This document shows positions 26,779 through 34,587 of a stretch of DNA of 64,000 nt, in pieces. The first letter of the stretch is position 1. Each line of letters opens with the position of its first letter. Position numbers and translations under genes: made by a program. The notes beneath the pieces are model-generated. The model had not been told where the DNA came from and made no database searches. It saw nothing but the letters and a program-made list of their open reading frames with translations. Location of the stretch: positions 1-64,000 of the forward strand of contig CALBZA010000038.1 of NCBI GenBank assembly GCA_937890005.1, written 5' to 3'. This DNA is from an uncultured Verrucomicrobia subdivision 3 bacterium (GTDB lineage Bacteria > Verrucomicrobiota > Verrucomicrobiia > Limisphaerales > DASXHY01).

Positions 26779-27135
26779 TTAATCCATCCAATTGCTCAGG
26801 CCATCATGGAAACGTAATCTCATGGTCTGGCGTGACACCTTTGATCCGCAACACGCAACTGGTGCCCGACGAGTTGTACTCAAAACTGGCGAGAATCGAA
26901 GGGGATCCCCATCTGGATAGGTAAGGCGAAGCTCCGAAAGCGAACCGGGATACGGAGTGTGAGGAGGCCAATTCTTCAATTGCATGACAATCTCTGTAAA
27001 CAGCGCATTTTCCGCCGAGCCGCGATTTGCCCGACTGAACTCACTCCAGATCTTCCACACGACAAACGCGATAACCAGCAGTCCTACGATCGCTCCCCAA
27101 CGATCCGTCACTGGCGCATTTCGAGAGTTTTGCAC
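26779..27135 (-). CDS. Small membrane-anchored hypothetical protein, probably frameshifted
   Basis: 118 residues from a GTG start, with one N-terminal helix (WGAIVGLLVIAFVVWKIW) and a short extracytoplasmic domain. The sequence is plausible up to LRLTYPDGDP, then turns into an Arg/Cys-rich tail. In the neighbouring frame the DNA after that point reads ILASFEYNSSGTSCVLRIKG, ending at a TGA at 26805-26807, which looks like the true end of such a domain. One G missing from the G-run near 26901-26905 would explain this. So the gene is either decayed or affected by a sequencing error. Function unknown. Confidence 0.5.
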   Translation of the reverse strand: MQNSRNAPVTDRWGAIVGLLVIAFVVWKIWSEFSRANRGSAENALFTEIVMQLKNWPPHTPYPGSLSELRLTYPDGDPLRFSPVLSTTRRAPVACCGSKVSRQTMRLRFHDGLSNWMD

Positions 27136-27317
27136 GATTAAAACAGATTGCGGCTACCATCTCAGGCTCGTCGTATTCGACAAGAATCAGAGATCAGGAT
27201 TACAGACCAGATGACAGCATTCATAGCGGCAGGCTTCTGTTTATACTTTGATTGACGGATGGTTGAGATTGAACTTCAGCGTTAGTCCGTTGGAAAACAT
27301 TTTTCTCCCCCGAATCG

Positions 27318-27578
27318 TCAGACCTTCCGCTTGCGCAACGCATACACGAGAAACGATCCCAATCCAGAGAAACGAAAACTCGAATCCACGTGGTGTTGAA
27401 TCACGTAAAACGCAAAGTAGTAAGCGCGGCAACTGGCCCAAAGCGCCAGCACCAGGAGAACAGCCACTCGAAACGTGGGCAGCTCCAGAAACAACAAAAC
27501 AGACGACACGATCGCGATCAAAGCGAATGCCACCCCTTTGAACCAGATCGCCTTCGGACTCTTGAGATCTTTCATCAT
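27318..27578 (-). CDS. Small two-helix membrane protein
   Basis: 86 residues starting MMKDLKSPKAIW at 27578. The frame is open further upstream, but that part is made of interspersed repeat sequence and is not coding. Two hydrophobic segments (VAFALIAIVSSVLLFLEL and VAVLLVLALWASCRAYYFAF) are followed by a polar stretch and a basic C-terminus. No family was recognised. Its last 18 codons occur a second time at 26650-26707, evidence of local duplication or rearrangement. Confidence 0.5.
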   Translation of the reverse strand: MMKDLKSPKAIWFKGVAFALIAIVSSVLLFLELPTFRVAVLLVLALWASCRAYYFAFYVIQHHVDSSFRFSGLGSFLVYALRKRKV

Positions 27579-28449
27579 TTGTTCGATTGAACCCGGATAC
27601 GAAACCAGGTCGCATGCCTTCTCTGCGTCTTCGAATCTTTGCGCCTTTGCGTTAAATCCGTTTGTTCTCTCATCTGCGTTCATCTGCGAAATCCGCGGAT
27701 TATTCAGCGTCCGCAGATGACGCCTATTTTCGCAGATTACGACGAACACCTGCTCGGATAGCCAGTCGGAATTGGGCGCAGCGGCCGGCGTCGAATGAAC
27801 CGATTCGGACGGATGATGCCTCCTGGCTGCGCAACCAGTTCCCAGGGTCAACACAGAATGGAGCAACTGAAAGTTTCCAGAACTTTTCTGAACAACAACA
27901 GGGTTCCGCCTCTCATGTGCGCGACTCTAGTTTTGCCCCTTTTTCTTTGCAAGACGGCATTTGATGACAGACGGCATTTGATGCCGCCGACGCAATCTAT
28001 GGAACGGTCAGTTCGGAGACGGACGCCATGTCCGGCGAAATTACAATCATGACATAAACGCCCCGTTCTCCGTGACGTCGCAGCCTAGCTACATTCACGC
28101 GAGAACATCTCGCGCTCTTCGCGCAATATTCTGTTCCAGTTTCCTCTTCCAAGCAGGATCAACAGTTTTGAATTGCGACACGCCATACAGCGCGGCAGAG
28201 TCGGCGCATGCAGGGACGGAATCCAAAAAACAGCACACCTGTTGAAGGCGGAGTGTTGTCGCCGGAAGAAAGAACCATGGCGGACAAGGAGCCTGGAGCC
28301 GAATCTCATCGCAATGGCCAGCGGGGGAACGATGCGCGCCGTGAAGGCGAACAATCGGATGAACCCACATCGAAGTGTCCACCCGGCGTTTTGGGGTGGC
28401 ATGGAATTACTTTCCCCTGTAGCTCGGACGTCGCGGGCTCAGCGGTTCA
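27579..28449. other. Non-coding accessory stretch with composite repeat
   Basis: Bases 27622-27740 hold one copy of a composite repeat (a 'tcttcgaatctttgcgcc' part followed by a 'catctgcgttcatctgcg' part with internal dyad symmetry), also found at 45.77 and 45.9-46.02 kb. The remaining 700 bases show only short, unconvincing reading frames on both strands. Near 28349, 'gcgaacaatcggatgaaccc' resembles the left part of degenerate integron attC sites. Confidence 0.55.
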
Positions 28450-28549
28450 GTTCAACCACAGTGTATCCCACAATCCGCGGTCCACACCTCCCGTGCCTTT
28501 CAACCCCGCCTGCCCGCGGCTTGCGGGATACACTGCTTAAACGTTAGCC
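28450..28549 (+). other. attC-like recombination site (integron cassette boundary)
   Basis: A 100-base site with integron attC layout. It starts with GTTCAAC (RYYYAAC consensus) at 28450 and ends with GTTAGCC at 28543-28549. Between them, 22-base arms at 28459-28480 and 28514-28535 (CAGTGTATCCC...CCGCGG against its reverse complement) match at 20 of 22 positions around a 33-base loop. The pentapeptide-repeat gene starts 5 bases after the site, the normal spacing for a cassette. Confidence 0.7.
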
Positions 28550-28981
28550 AAAATATGCCTTCGGTCGTTTGGAAAGATGAGAAGTTCTCGGAAGTCGAAA
28601 CGTTCGAACGAAGTTTCGAGGACGCTATCATGCTGGACTGCCAATTCGAAGATTACCGCCTCGAAGGAGCAAATTTGGTCGCAGCGGTTTTTGTCGGCTG
28701 CTCGTTCAAGCGGGCCGATTTTTATTGGGCACGCGGTTTCCGAGCGAAGTTTATTCGATGCGATTTGGAGGACGTCAGCTTTCGCGGCGGAAACCTCGAC
28801 GAAGCAGTATTTCTTCGCTGTCGTATCGTTCGCTGCGACTTCACCCAAGATAATCTTGGCGGCGACACACATTTTAGGTCTGTCGTGTTCATCGACTCCA
28901 ATCACACGTGACGACAAACATGGCTAACAATAAAGGGTGTGTTGCCACGGAGCGAAGCGGAGCTGACAAACACGCCATTGG
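28544..28981 (+). mobile_element. Integron-type gene cassette without a nearby integrase
   Basis: One cassette of about 438 bases: 5' end TTAGCC at 28544, a single short gene, then its own attC-like site. The R'' box after the gene, GGCTAAC at 28922-28928, is the exact reverse complement of the cassette's own first box GTTAGCC, as expected for a cassette that circularises. The next boundary is GTTGAAC at 28981-28987, matching GTTRRRY. No integron integrase gene is in the window, so this is an isolated or integrase-less cassette. Confidence 0.65.
28555..28911 (+). CDS. Pentapeptide-repeat protein (cassette gene)
   Basis: 118 residues. The five-residue periodicity A(D/N)LxxA/F is visible from about residue 28 onwards: CQFEDYRLEGANLVAAVFVG, CSFKRADFYWARGFRAKFIR, CDLEDVSFRGGNLDEAVFLR, CRIVRCDFTQDNLGG. 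Such sequences fold into a right-handed quadrilateral beta-helix. Some relatives (Qnr, MfpA) mimic DNA and protect gyrase, and Qnr genes also occur in integron cassettes, but this protein is about half the length of Qnr and its target cannot be inferred. The gene is the sole content of an integron-type cassette, between attC-like sites at 28450-28549 and 28922-28987. Confidence 0.8.
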   Translation: MPSVVWKDEKFSEVETFERSFEDAIMLDCQFEDYRLEGANLVAAVFVGCSFKRADFYWARGFRAKFIRCDLEDVSFRGGNLDEAVFLRCRIVRCDFTQDNLGGDTHFRSVVFIDSNHT

Positions 28982-28987
28982 TTGAAC
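28922..28987 (+). other. attC-like site at the end of the cassette
   Basis: A 66-base site with GGCTAAC at 28922 and GTTGAAC at 28981. The inner arms GGGTGTGTTG and CAAACACGCC pair imperfectly with one extrahelical base, and the centre reads CGGAGCGAAGCGGAGC. Length and box order fit short attC sites. GTTGAAC is also the reverse complement of the R'' box of the upstream attC-like site (GTTCAAC). Confidence 0.6.
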
Positions 28988-30015
28988 AAGCCCCGTAAAG
29001 ACCTGCGGTCCACGGGGCAAGCCCGGGAGAAGGTTCAAGGTTCGAGGCTGACTGGTCATTTCGCTATTGGCGCATGTGTTTGCGCCCGCTCAATCCATCC
29101 GGAAGAAAAGGGAAATCTCCATCCCTGTATGAGCGACGTTCGATTGACAGATGCCTCCATTTTGCCCCAGGCACCGATCTGATTCTTCAACGGTGTGTTT
29201 CATCCCGGACATTTCATCGTGCTCTCACCACCAGGTCGGTTTGAAGAATCCCATCGCGGCAAAACGGGAACCATCGCCGGGACCTTTAAATGGGTTTGGG
29301 CGTTGTTCTGTTCATGCGGCGAGTTCCTTCGATTTAATCGATTGGATTGGAGTAATCGCGAGCCGTGGTGAAACCAGTGGGTGGAGACAAACCGCCGCCT
29401 CGCGCTTCCGTTCGAGGCCGGGCGGGAATTCGAGAGCGCCTGTTACGCTCCGGCCTCACTCTCGGCGGCGGTCGCTATCTGGTTGAACGAGCCCGGGGAT
29501 GTCCTTCAGTGTTCCCTGTCTTTTCCTTTTGATGAAAACGCACAGAAGGAAACGAAGTGAACGAAGAAGGTGTTACTTGTTCAGAATGATTACGGCGTCT
29601 TTGCCGGGTTTGCCGAAGACCTCGTTGAAGGCCTACAGACTTTTGTCCGCAGAACCTTTGTTCCCTTCGTTTCCTTCTGTTAAATCCGCCTGCCAATTCT
29701 GTTCATTCCCCGGCCGATAATCTTTGAGCTCGACGAGCTGTTGGAACTGGGAGATAGAAACGTCGTTGATTTCATTCCGGCTGGCTGCCGGGAAAAGAAG
29801 AACGATCGACCACTACAGGAGCATGCAACCGGGGCCCAAATCTCCCTGCCGCGCAACGGCTCAGTTCAATCAGGGGCGCTAAGCGAACTGGCGCCTGCGT
29901 TGCCAGATTGACGTTTATCGAAACCTGGAAACATTGGTCGACAAAGCTCGAGCGACTTTCGGCACCGGTCGCTGATTCGTTAGGCGACGGCACGATCTCA
30001 AATCCGCAGGTAAAT
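28988..30015. other. 1-kb stretch without a convincing gene
   Basis: Short frames only, none with a recognisable domain. Bases 29542-29557 (ACAGAAGGAAACGAAG) and 29665-29680 are perfect inverted repeats flanking 107 bases. At 29482-29490 'ggttgaacgagccc' repeats the beginning of the segment just after the cassette (28980-28990), possibly another, eroded cassette boundary. 29979-29985 reads GTTAGGC, which fits GTTRRRY but could be chance. Confidence 0.5.
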
Positions 30016-30432
30016 ATGAAAAACCACAGCATGTCAGCATTGCTTGTCGGCGCACTCGCAGTTCTGGTCAGCGGCTGTTCAAATCCACACAGAGGGGCGG
30101 CTTACGGCCGAGAGCAGGAGTCCACGCCACACGTGGTTCTGCCAGAAAGGACTGACTTCGATTGCAACCCGAAAGCGAGAAAGGCCTATCTGGAAGCGTA
30201 TCGCGATGGATACCTTGCTCAGATGTCGGGAGATTCCGGCGTAATATGTGCATTCGGGCGCGAGGGCATTGTCGGCACAGCGCGGGAGATTGGTTGGATG
30301 GATGGCCAGTTTGACGCGTCGAGAGCGTTGCACGAAAAGAAAGTTCAAAAGCTTGGGGCCGAAGCCAACGGACACCAGCCGTTCAACTCAGAAACAAATG
30401 AAACGCAACCGGCGGGGGGCCTCCGTCGCTGA
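30016..30432 (+). CDS. Hypothetical lipoprotein
   Basis: 138 residues from ATG 30016, preceded by AGG 6 bases upstream. The N-terminus is a lipoprotein signal: MKNHSMSALLVGALAVLVSGC with Cys21 as the lipidation site. The mature part carries a segment KARKAYLEAYRDGYLAQMSG and a conserved-looking REIGWMDGQFDASRAL, followed by a polar, probably disordered C-terminus. No family was recognised. With no +2 Asp after the cysteine, outer-membrane sorting is likely. It opens a run of three small plus-strand genes of unknown function. Confidence 0.6.
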   Translation: MKNHSMSALLVGALAVLVSGCSNPHRGAAYGREQESTPHVVLPERTDFDCNPKARKAYLEAYRDGYLAQMSGDSGVICAFGREGIVGTAREIGWMDGQFDASRALHEKKVQKLGAEANGHQPFNSETNETQPAGGLRR

Positions 30433-30568
30433 CCGATGGACTGAGATCATGGACTTTTTTGAAAAATTTTTCGGTGTCGTATCGAGCGACGAGATGCACG
30501 GCATCCACCTTGATTGCATCGTCCGTTCGGACGGCTGTGCGATATAGTGACATCAAGCGGCTGTGACC

Positions 30569-30883
30569 ATGCGCACTGATGGATATTTTCTCGAGACTCT
30601 TATAGTCGCGTCGCCTGTTGTCGTGACCCTGTGGTGGGCCTTGTTTCGCCGGAAGATTCAGCGAAGTCGTCTTAATCGGTGGCTTATATCTGGCGCCACT
30701 GCATTCCTCATGGCTCCGACATTCATGGCCCCTTACGGCACCTGGTTCATTTATCCTGCGTGGTGCATGGTTTTTCATCTTTATTTCGGGGTAGATCCGT
30801 TTTGCGTTCTTTTGCTTTGCGTGATTCCAGTCCTTGTCACGACTGTTTTAGTGTATGGACTCTCGTCGCATCTCAGTTCCTGA
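30569..30883 (+). CDS. Small hypothetical membrane protein
   Basis: 104 residues from ATG 30569 (GTG two codons upstream is an alternative). Three hydrophobic segments: TLIVASPVVVTLWWALF, WLISGATAFLMAPTFM and CVLLLCVIPVLVTTVLVYGL, with aromatic residues between the second and third. Nothing identifies a family. It lies between a lipoprotein gene and another two-helix membrane protein gene on the same strand, with gaps too wide to prove an operon. Confidence 0.5.
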   Translation: MRTDGYFLETLIVASPVVVTLWWALFRRKIQRSRLNRWLISGATAFLMAPTFMAPYGTWFIYPAWCMVFHLYFGVDPFCVLLLCVIPVLVTTVLVYGLSSHLSS

Positions 30884-30931
30884 TCTGGGCCTGCCCCTGA
30901 TTGTGCCCGGAAGGCCGACAGGCAAACGCAT

Positions 30932-31174
30932 ATGAATCTTCGAGTTTTTGCCCTGCTTTGTGTTGTCTGTGGAGTTGCAGCGTATCCGATCAGTGCGTTC
31001 CTGTTTCCATGGGCGCAAAAGGCCGGCGGCCAGCAGATGCCGGATGACAGTGTTGCGATCCTTTCACCCTCTGCGGGGACCTGGGTTTTAAAGGTGGGAA
31101 TATTGGCATCGATTGCGTTCCTTTTGACCGGCATTGTTTTATTCCTCTTGTCATGCAGGAGACGGAATGTATGA
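30932..31174 (+). CDS. Small two-helix membrane protein
   Basis: 80 residues. A hydrophobic N-terminal segment (VFALLCVVCGVAAYPISAFLF) could be a helix or signal, and a second helix (VGILASIAFLLTGIVLFLL) is followed by a basic CRRRNV tail, giving a hairpin topology with both ends in the cytoplasm or a periplasmic loop of about 30 residues. No known domain. It is the last of the small plus-strand genes before the convergent acyltransferase gene. Confidence 0.5.
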   Translation: MNLRVFALLCVVCGVAAYPISAFLFPWAQKAGGQQMPDDSVAILSPSAGTWVLKVGILASIAFLLTGIVLFLLSCRRRNV

Positions 31175-31364
31175 CGCTGTGTGGTCCTGCGCCCTGATCT
31201 TAAAAATCTGAATCAAAGTTCTCGCCGCTCCTCATCATCGTCTTTGGCTCGCAGCATTGTTTCCGTTGCATCTCATTATCTGGGCGGCCTTTTGGCTTGA
31301 GAACCAATGGTGGGGATGCGGGTGGTTTCCGCGCGAACGGCTGCCGGAAGCGGGCCGTTGAAGT

Positions 31365-32537
31365 TCAACAAGACGATCCCCTGTTCTCCAACTTCGACTT
31401 CAGTCTCAGGCACGGTCTTTCCACCAGGTAATAGGATGCGAGAACAACCGGGATGACGAAAACCAGATAGATCATGTTTTTCCAGGGCCAGTGATGTTGC
31501 TTCAGGGCCATTAGAATCGGGTAGTGCCAGATGTAAAGGCCGTAGGAAATCCGGCCGATGAACACCAACGGCTTCATCGCGAAACACCGGGACAGCCATC
31601 CGCCCGCCGGTTGCAACACCAAAGATCCGATCAACGTCATCGCAAGCAAGGATGCAAGCGCCCAGCCGAAACGGATCATGAACGCCGATTGTTCGTCCAC
31701 GAAACACAGCAGCAAAAGTCCGGCGCCCGAAATCGGCGCGGCGTATTTTAGAACATGGTCAAGCCACGCGCCGGAGGGAAGGCGGTGTGAGGCCATCAAA
31801 GCCCCCGCAAAACTGCCGAACAAAAGCGAATCCGCACGAGTGTCTGTGCCCGCGAAAACTCTCTTGAATTTCACCGGAAAGACATTGCCCCAAATTGTCG
31901 TCGTGGTGCACATGTGAATGCCGATGCGATAAACCACAGCGACAAACGCAGCGAGGAAAAGCCAGCAGAGCACAGACGCGCGATTTGTTTTCCGCAGCAG
32001 AAAAATGAGCATCCACGGCCAGACGATGTAGAACTGTTCCTCCACTGAAAGCGACCACGTGTGTGCCAGTGAAACGCTTCGTCCGACGTTGAAGATACTC
32101 GCCCAGTTCTGCACATAAAAAAGCGCTCGAAGCGCCTCATGCAACTGGCGCATGGCGCGTCCTGGAGGATCCGTCGAACAGACGAATACCACGAACAGGA
32201 CCAGCATCACACTCAACGCAGGCAGCAGTCTTAGCGCGCGGCGAAGATAGAACTTTTTGAGACTGATACCTCCCGTTCGGTCCCATTCTGAAACCAGTAG
32301 CGCCGTGATGAGAAATCCGCTGAGAACAAAAAACGTGTTTACGGCAATGAAGCTGAAGGAATCGCGCACCACGAGGCCATGGCTAAGCAGGACGAAAATG
32401 ATCGCGATTCCTCGAACACCATCGAGGCCGGGCTGGTATCCGAGACAGAACTCCTTTTGCAATCGTTCAGATCCCCCGCTCTTCTGCAGCGCGGCGCCTG
32501 ACCGACGCTCCCGATCGTTGTCGAACGCGACGTTCAT
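31365..32537 (-). CDS. Membrane acyltransferase, OafA/YrhL type (acyltransferase 3 family)
   Basis: 390 residues with about ten predicted membrane helices. The family transfers acyl groups, mostly acetyl, to carbohydrates of the cell surface such as O-antigen or exopolysaccharide. Typical parts are LDGVRGIAIIFVLLSHGL near 40 (with the catalytic-type His), FFVLSGFLITALL, RRALRLLPAL and HTWSLSVEEQFYIVWPW near 155-170. The C-terminal region WLSRCFAMKPLVFIGRISYGLYIWHYPIL is also characteristic. ATG 32537 directly follows the stop of the histidine kinase gene, so both belong to one transcript and surface acylation may respond to the sensor. Confidence 0.9.
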   Translation of the reverse strand: MNVAFDNDRERRSGAALQKSGGSERLQKEFCLGYQPGLDGVRGIAIIFVLLSHGLVVRDSFSFIAVNTFFVLSGFLITALLVSEWDRTGGISLKKFYLRRALRLLPALSVMLVLFVVFVCSTDPPGRAMRQLHEALRALFYVQNWASIFNVGRSVSLAHTWSLSVEEQFYIVWPWMLIFLLRKTNRASVLCWLFLAAFVAVVYRIGIHMCTTTTIWGNVFPVKFKRVFAGTDTRADSLLFGSFAGALMASHRLPSGAWLDHVLKYAAPISGAGLLLLCFVDEQSAFMIRFGWALASLLAMTLIGSLVLQPAGGWLSRCFAMKPLVFIGRISYGLYIWHYPILMALKQHHWPWKNMIYLVFVIPVVLASYYLVERPCLRLKSKLENRGSSC

Positions 32538-33815
32538 TCACGTTCCAAGCGTGAAATAGAATGTCGCGCCCTTGTCCGGTTCTGCCTCCGCCCGGATGCT
32601 TCCGCCATGACGGCTCACAACCCGTTGAACGGTTGAAAGCCCAATGCCGGAACCGCTGAAATCCTCCTGTCGATGAAACCGCCGGAACGGCTGGAACAGC
32701 TTGGTGGCGTATTGAAATTCGAAGCCCGCGCCATTGTCGCGAACGAAGTATTCGCGGACACCCTGACTGTTGAGAACGCCAAACTCAATTCTGGCATCAG
32801 TTTTTCGACCCGTGAACTTCCATGCATTGGAAAGCAGATTTTCCAGCGCGATCCGCATCAGGCCGGGATCCGCCTCCACCTCGACATTGTCGGCAATGCG
32901 TGTTTCCACTTTCCGCTCGGGATCTTGCGATGCGAGAGCCCGTAGAACATCCCGAACAAGTTCGGAGAGATTGACCGGCTGGATCGACATTTCGGTTTGA
33001 GTGACACGAGAGAGCCGAAGCAGGTCATCCATCAGTTCCCGCATCTGACGAGTTCCAGTCAGAACTTTGCCGGCATAATCCTTTCCACGATCGTTCAGCT
33101 GGGTCGAACATTCCTTGAGCAACAGTTCGGAATAGCCGCGAATGGCGCGAAGCGGCGCACCCAGATCGTGGGAGACGGCGTAGGCAAACGATTCCAGTTC
33201 CTGATTGGCCGCGGCGAGCTGCGCCGTCCGGTTCTGCACACGTTTCTCCAGCTCGTTGTAAACATTGACATTCTCGATCGCCACAGCCGTCGTGTTCGCC
33301 AGAGCCTGCAACAGTTCCAATTCTTCAGTCGTGGGCTGACGTCGCGTCGCCCAATAATTTCCGATCGCGCCAATGGGTGACTCCGGGCGAATCGGAACCA
33401 TCGCCAGGCTTTTCACAAACGTTGGACGATAGGCATCGATTGGGATTCTGGAATCGCTGTAAATGTCTTCAATCACCACGGACTGCCGGTGTTCCATGAC
33501 CCATCCGCTGACACAGCTGCCCATTGGAAACCGTTGTCCTTTCCAGAGCGGAGCAATGGCATCTTCGTCCGCATAAAAACATTGATCGCCATCACGGAGA
33601 ACAAAAGTCGCGCCGTCAGCGCCGGTGAGTTCACGCGCAGCTTTGCGAGTAACGGCCGTGATCGAGTCGAGGTCGCGCGCGAGTGAAAGTTCCTGAACCG
33701 CGGCAACCAGGCGCCTCATCCGTTGATTGACGCGCTTGAGTTCATGGATTTCAGCTTCATGAACGGAAGGACCATTCGGCTGCGCGAAGCTGAGTTCTGT
33801 GAGTTTGGCTGTCAT
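32538..33815 (-). CDS. GAF-domain sensor histidine kinase
   Basis: 425 residues, cytosolic (no membrane helix). An N-terminal coiled coil precedes a GAF domain (about 35-190, DGATFVLRDGDQCFYADEDA...GSCVSGWVMEHRQSVVIEDI). A second coiled coil then leads to the HisKA domain with AVSHDLGAPLRAIRGYSELL, phospho-acceptor His216. The ATPase domain follows, with the N box ALENLLSNAWKFT and G-boxes DNGAGF and GSGIGLSTVQRVVSRHGG. This is the layout of phytochrome-like or GAF light/redox-type kinases, although no chromophore Cys is evident. No response regulator is adjacent; the next gene downstream is the acyltransferase. Confidence 0.92.
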   Translation of the reverse strand: MTAKLTELSFAQPNGPSVHEAEIHELKRVNQRMRRLVAAVQELSLARDLDSITAVTRKAARELTGADGATFVLRDGDQCFYADEDAIAPLWKGQRFPMGSCVSGWVMEHRQSVVIEDIYSDSRIPIDAYRPTFVKSLAMVPIRPESPIGAIGNYWATRRQPTTEELELLQALANTTAVAIENVNVYNELEKRVQNRTAQLAAANQELESFAYAVSHDLGAPLRAIRGYSELLLKECSTQLNDRGKDYAGKVLTGTRQMRELMDDLLRLSRVTQTEMSIQPVNLSELVRDVLRALASQDPERKVETRIADNVEVEADPGLMRIALENLLSNAWKFTGRKTDARIEFGVLNSQGVREYFVRDNGAGFEFQYATKLFQPFRRFHRQEDFSGSGIGLSTVQRVVSRHGGSIRAEAEPDKGATFYFTLGT

Positions 33816-34113
33816 TCCATGTGATTGCGTAAGTTACTTTCCGCTTGGCGCTTCGGGCGTGAAAATTCGTTGAGGAAATTTAGGCATGGCTTCCATCTTG
33901 TCCAGTCCGGAACCGGGGCCTGAAATCGGATTTTGCATCCACCGGAACTGTTTTCAATCCCTTCCCCTTGGAACAAATTGACCGGAATCCGCTTCGGGCT
34001 CGCTTTGCAATCTGGAGAAACTCGACGGCATTTTCCATCGGCGCCCGAATCCGGCTGAACGTTCAACGGGTTATATTGTTGACATGTCAACATTCCATGT
34101 TTAAACAGAAGCC
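33816..34113. other. Divergent promoter region between histidine kinase and MarR genes
   Basis: A 298-base region holding promoters for both directions. It includes the palindrome described at 34077-34092. No reading frame of note. Confidence 0.5.
34077..34092. promoter_or_regulatory. Candidate MarR operator
   Basis: TGTTGACATGTCAACA is a perfect 16-base palindrome lying 21 bases before the MarR-family start codon. Size, symmetry and position fit autoregulation by the adjacent gene product, the common arrangement for MarR regulators. Confidence 0.55.
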
Positions 34114-34587
34114 GTGAAAACAAGGAAACCCAGTCCAGCCACCTCCCGGTATCAGGCATTGATCCAGATTCTCCGCACTGCGGACACGCTGTGGAACGCA
34201 AGCCGCGTCTTTTTCACGAAATGGGATCTCAGTCCCAGCCAGTTCAATGTGCTGAACCTTCTTTCCGACGAGCCCGATGGACTGTCGCAAATCGAACTCG
34301 GACGGCAGCTGTTGATGCATCGTTCGAATGTCACCGGGCTTGTCGATCGGCTGGAAAAGCGGGGTCTCATTTGCCGAAAGGAGGTGGAAGGCGATCGCCG
34401 CGCGTATCGCGTGGTCCTGACCGCACCGGCCCGCAAGCTGATGTCGGAGATTCTGCCCGAGTTTCATTCGCTCGCGAATGCCATCTGGGAGAACATTCCG
34501 GCAACTCACATCAGGGATCTCACCGCGGATCTGTCTCGTTTAACCGCAAACGCCGAAAAACTGGCAAACGTGAAGGAGGAGCCATGA
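34114..34587 (+). CDS. MarR-family transcriptional regulator
   Basis: 157 residues, typical length. A winged helix-turn-helix spans about 45-110: LSPSQFNVLNLLSDEPDGLSQIELGRQLLMHRSNVTGLVDRLEKRGLI (helices 2-4) and REVEGDRRAYRVVLT-like wing residues. N- and C-terminal helices form the dimer interface. MarR proteins repress neighbouring genes and release DNA on binding small ligands. The last codons overlap the start of the Lnt-like gene (ATGA), so this is the first gene of a three-gene operon, probably controlled through the palindrome at 34077. Confidence 0.92.
   Translation: MKTRKPSPATSRYQALIQILRTADTLWNASRVFFTKWDLSPSQFNVLNLLSDEPDGLSQIELGRQLLMHRSNVTGLVDRLEKRGLICRKEVEGDRRAYRVVLTAPARKLMSEILPEFHSLANAIWENIPATHIRDLTADLSRLTANAEKLANVKEEP

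Noticed and set aside
27579..27866. N-terminal extension of the small membrane protein to 182 residues
   Set aside because: The extension is translated interspersed repeat, found elsewhere in the window in non-coding positions.
28085..28402. Possible small genes on both strands near 28.1-28.5 kb
   Set aside because: Overlapping short frames in several phases without ribosome binding sites or domains; one runs through the attC-like hairpin.
29979..30432. Second integron cassette around the lipoprotein gene (GTTAGGC at 29979, GTTCAAC near 30381)
   Set aside because: The boxes are not mutually complementary and no paired arms were found; seven-base degenerate boxes occur by chance about once per kilobase.
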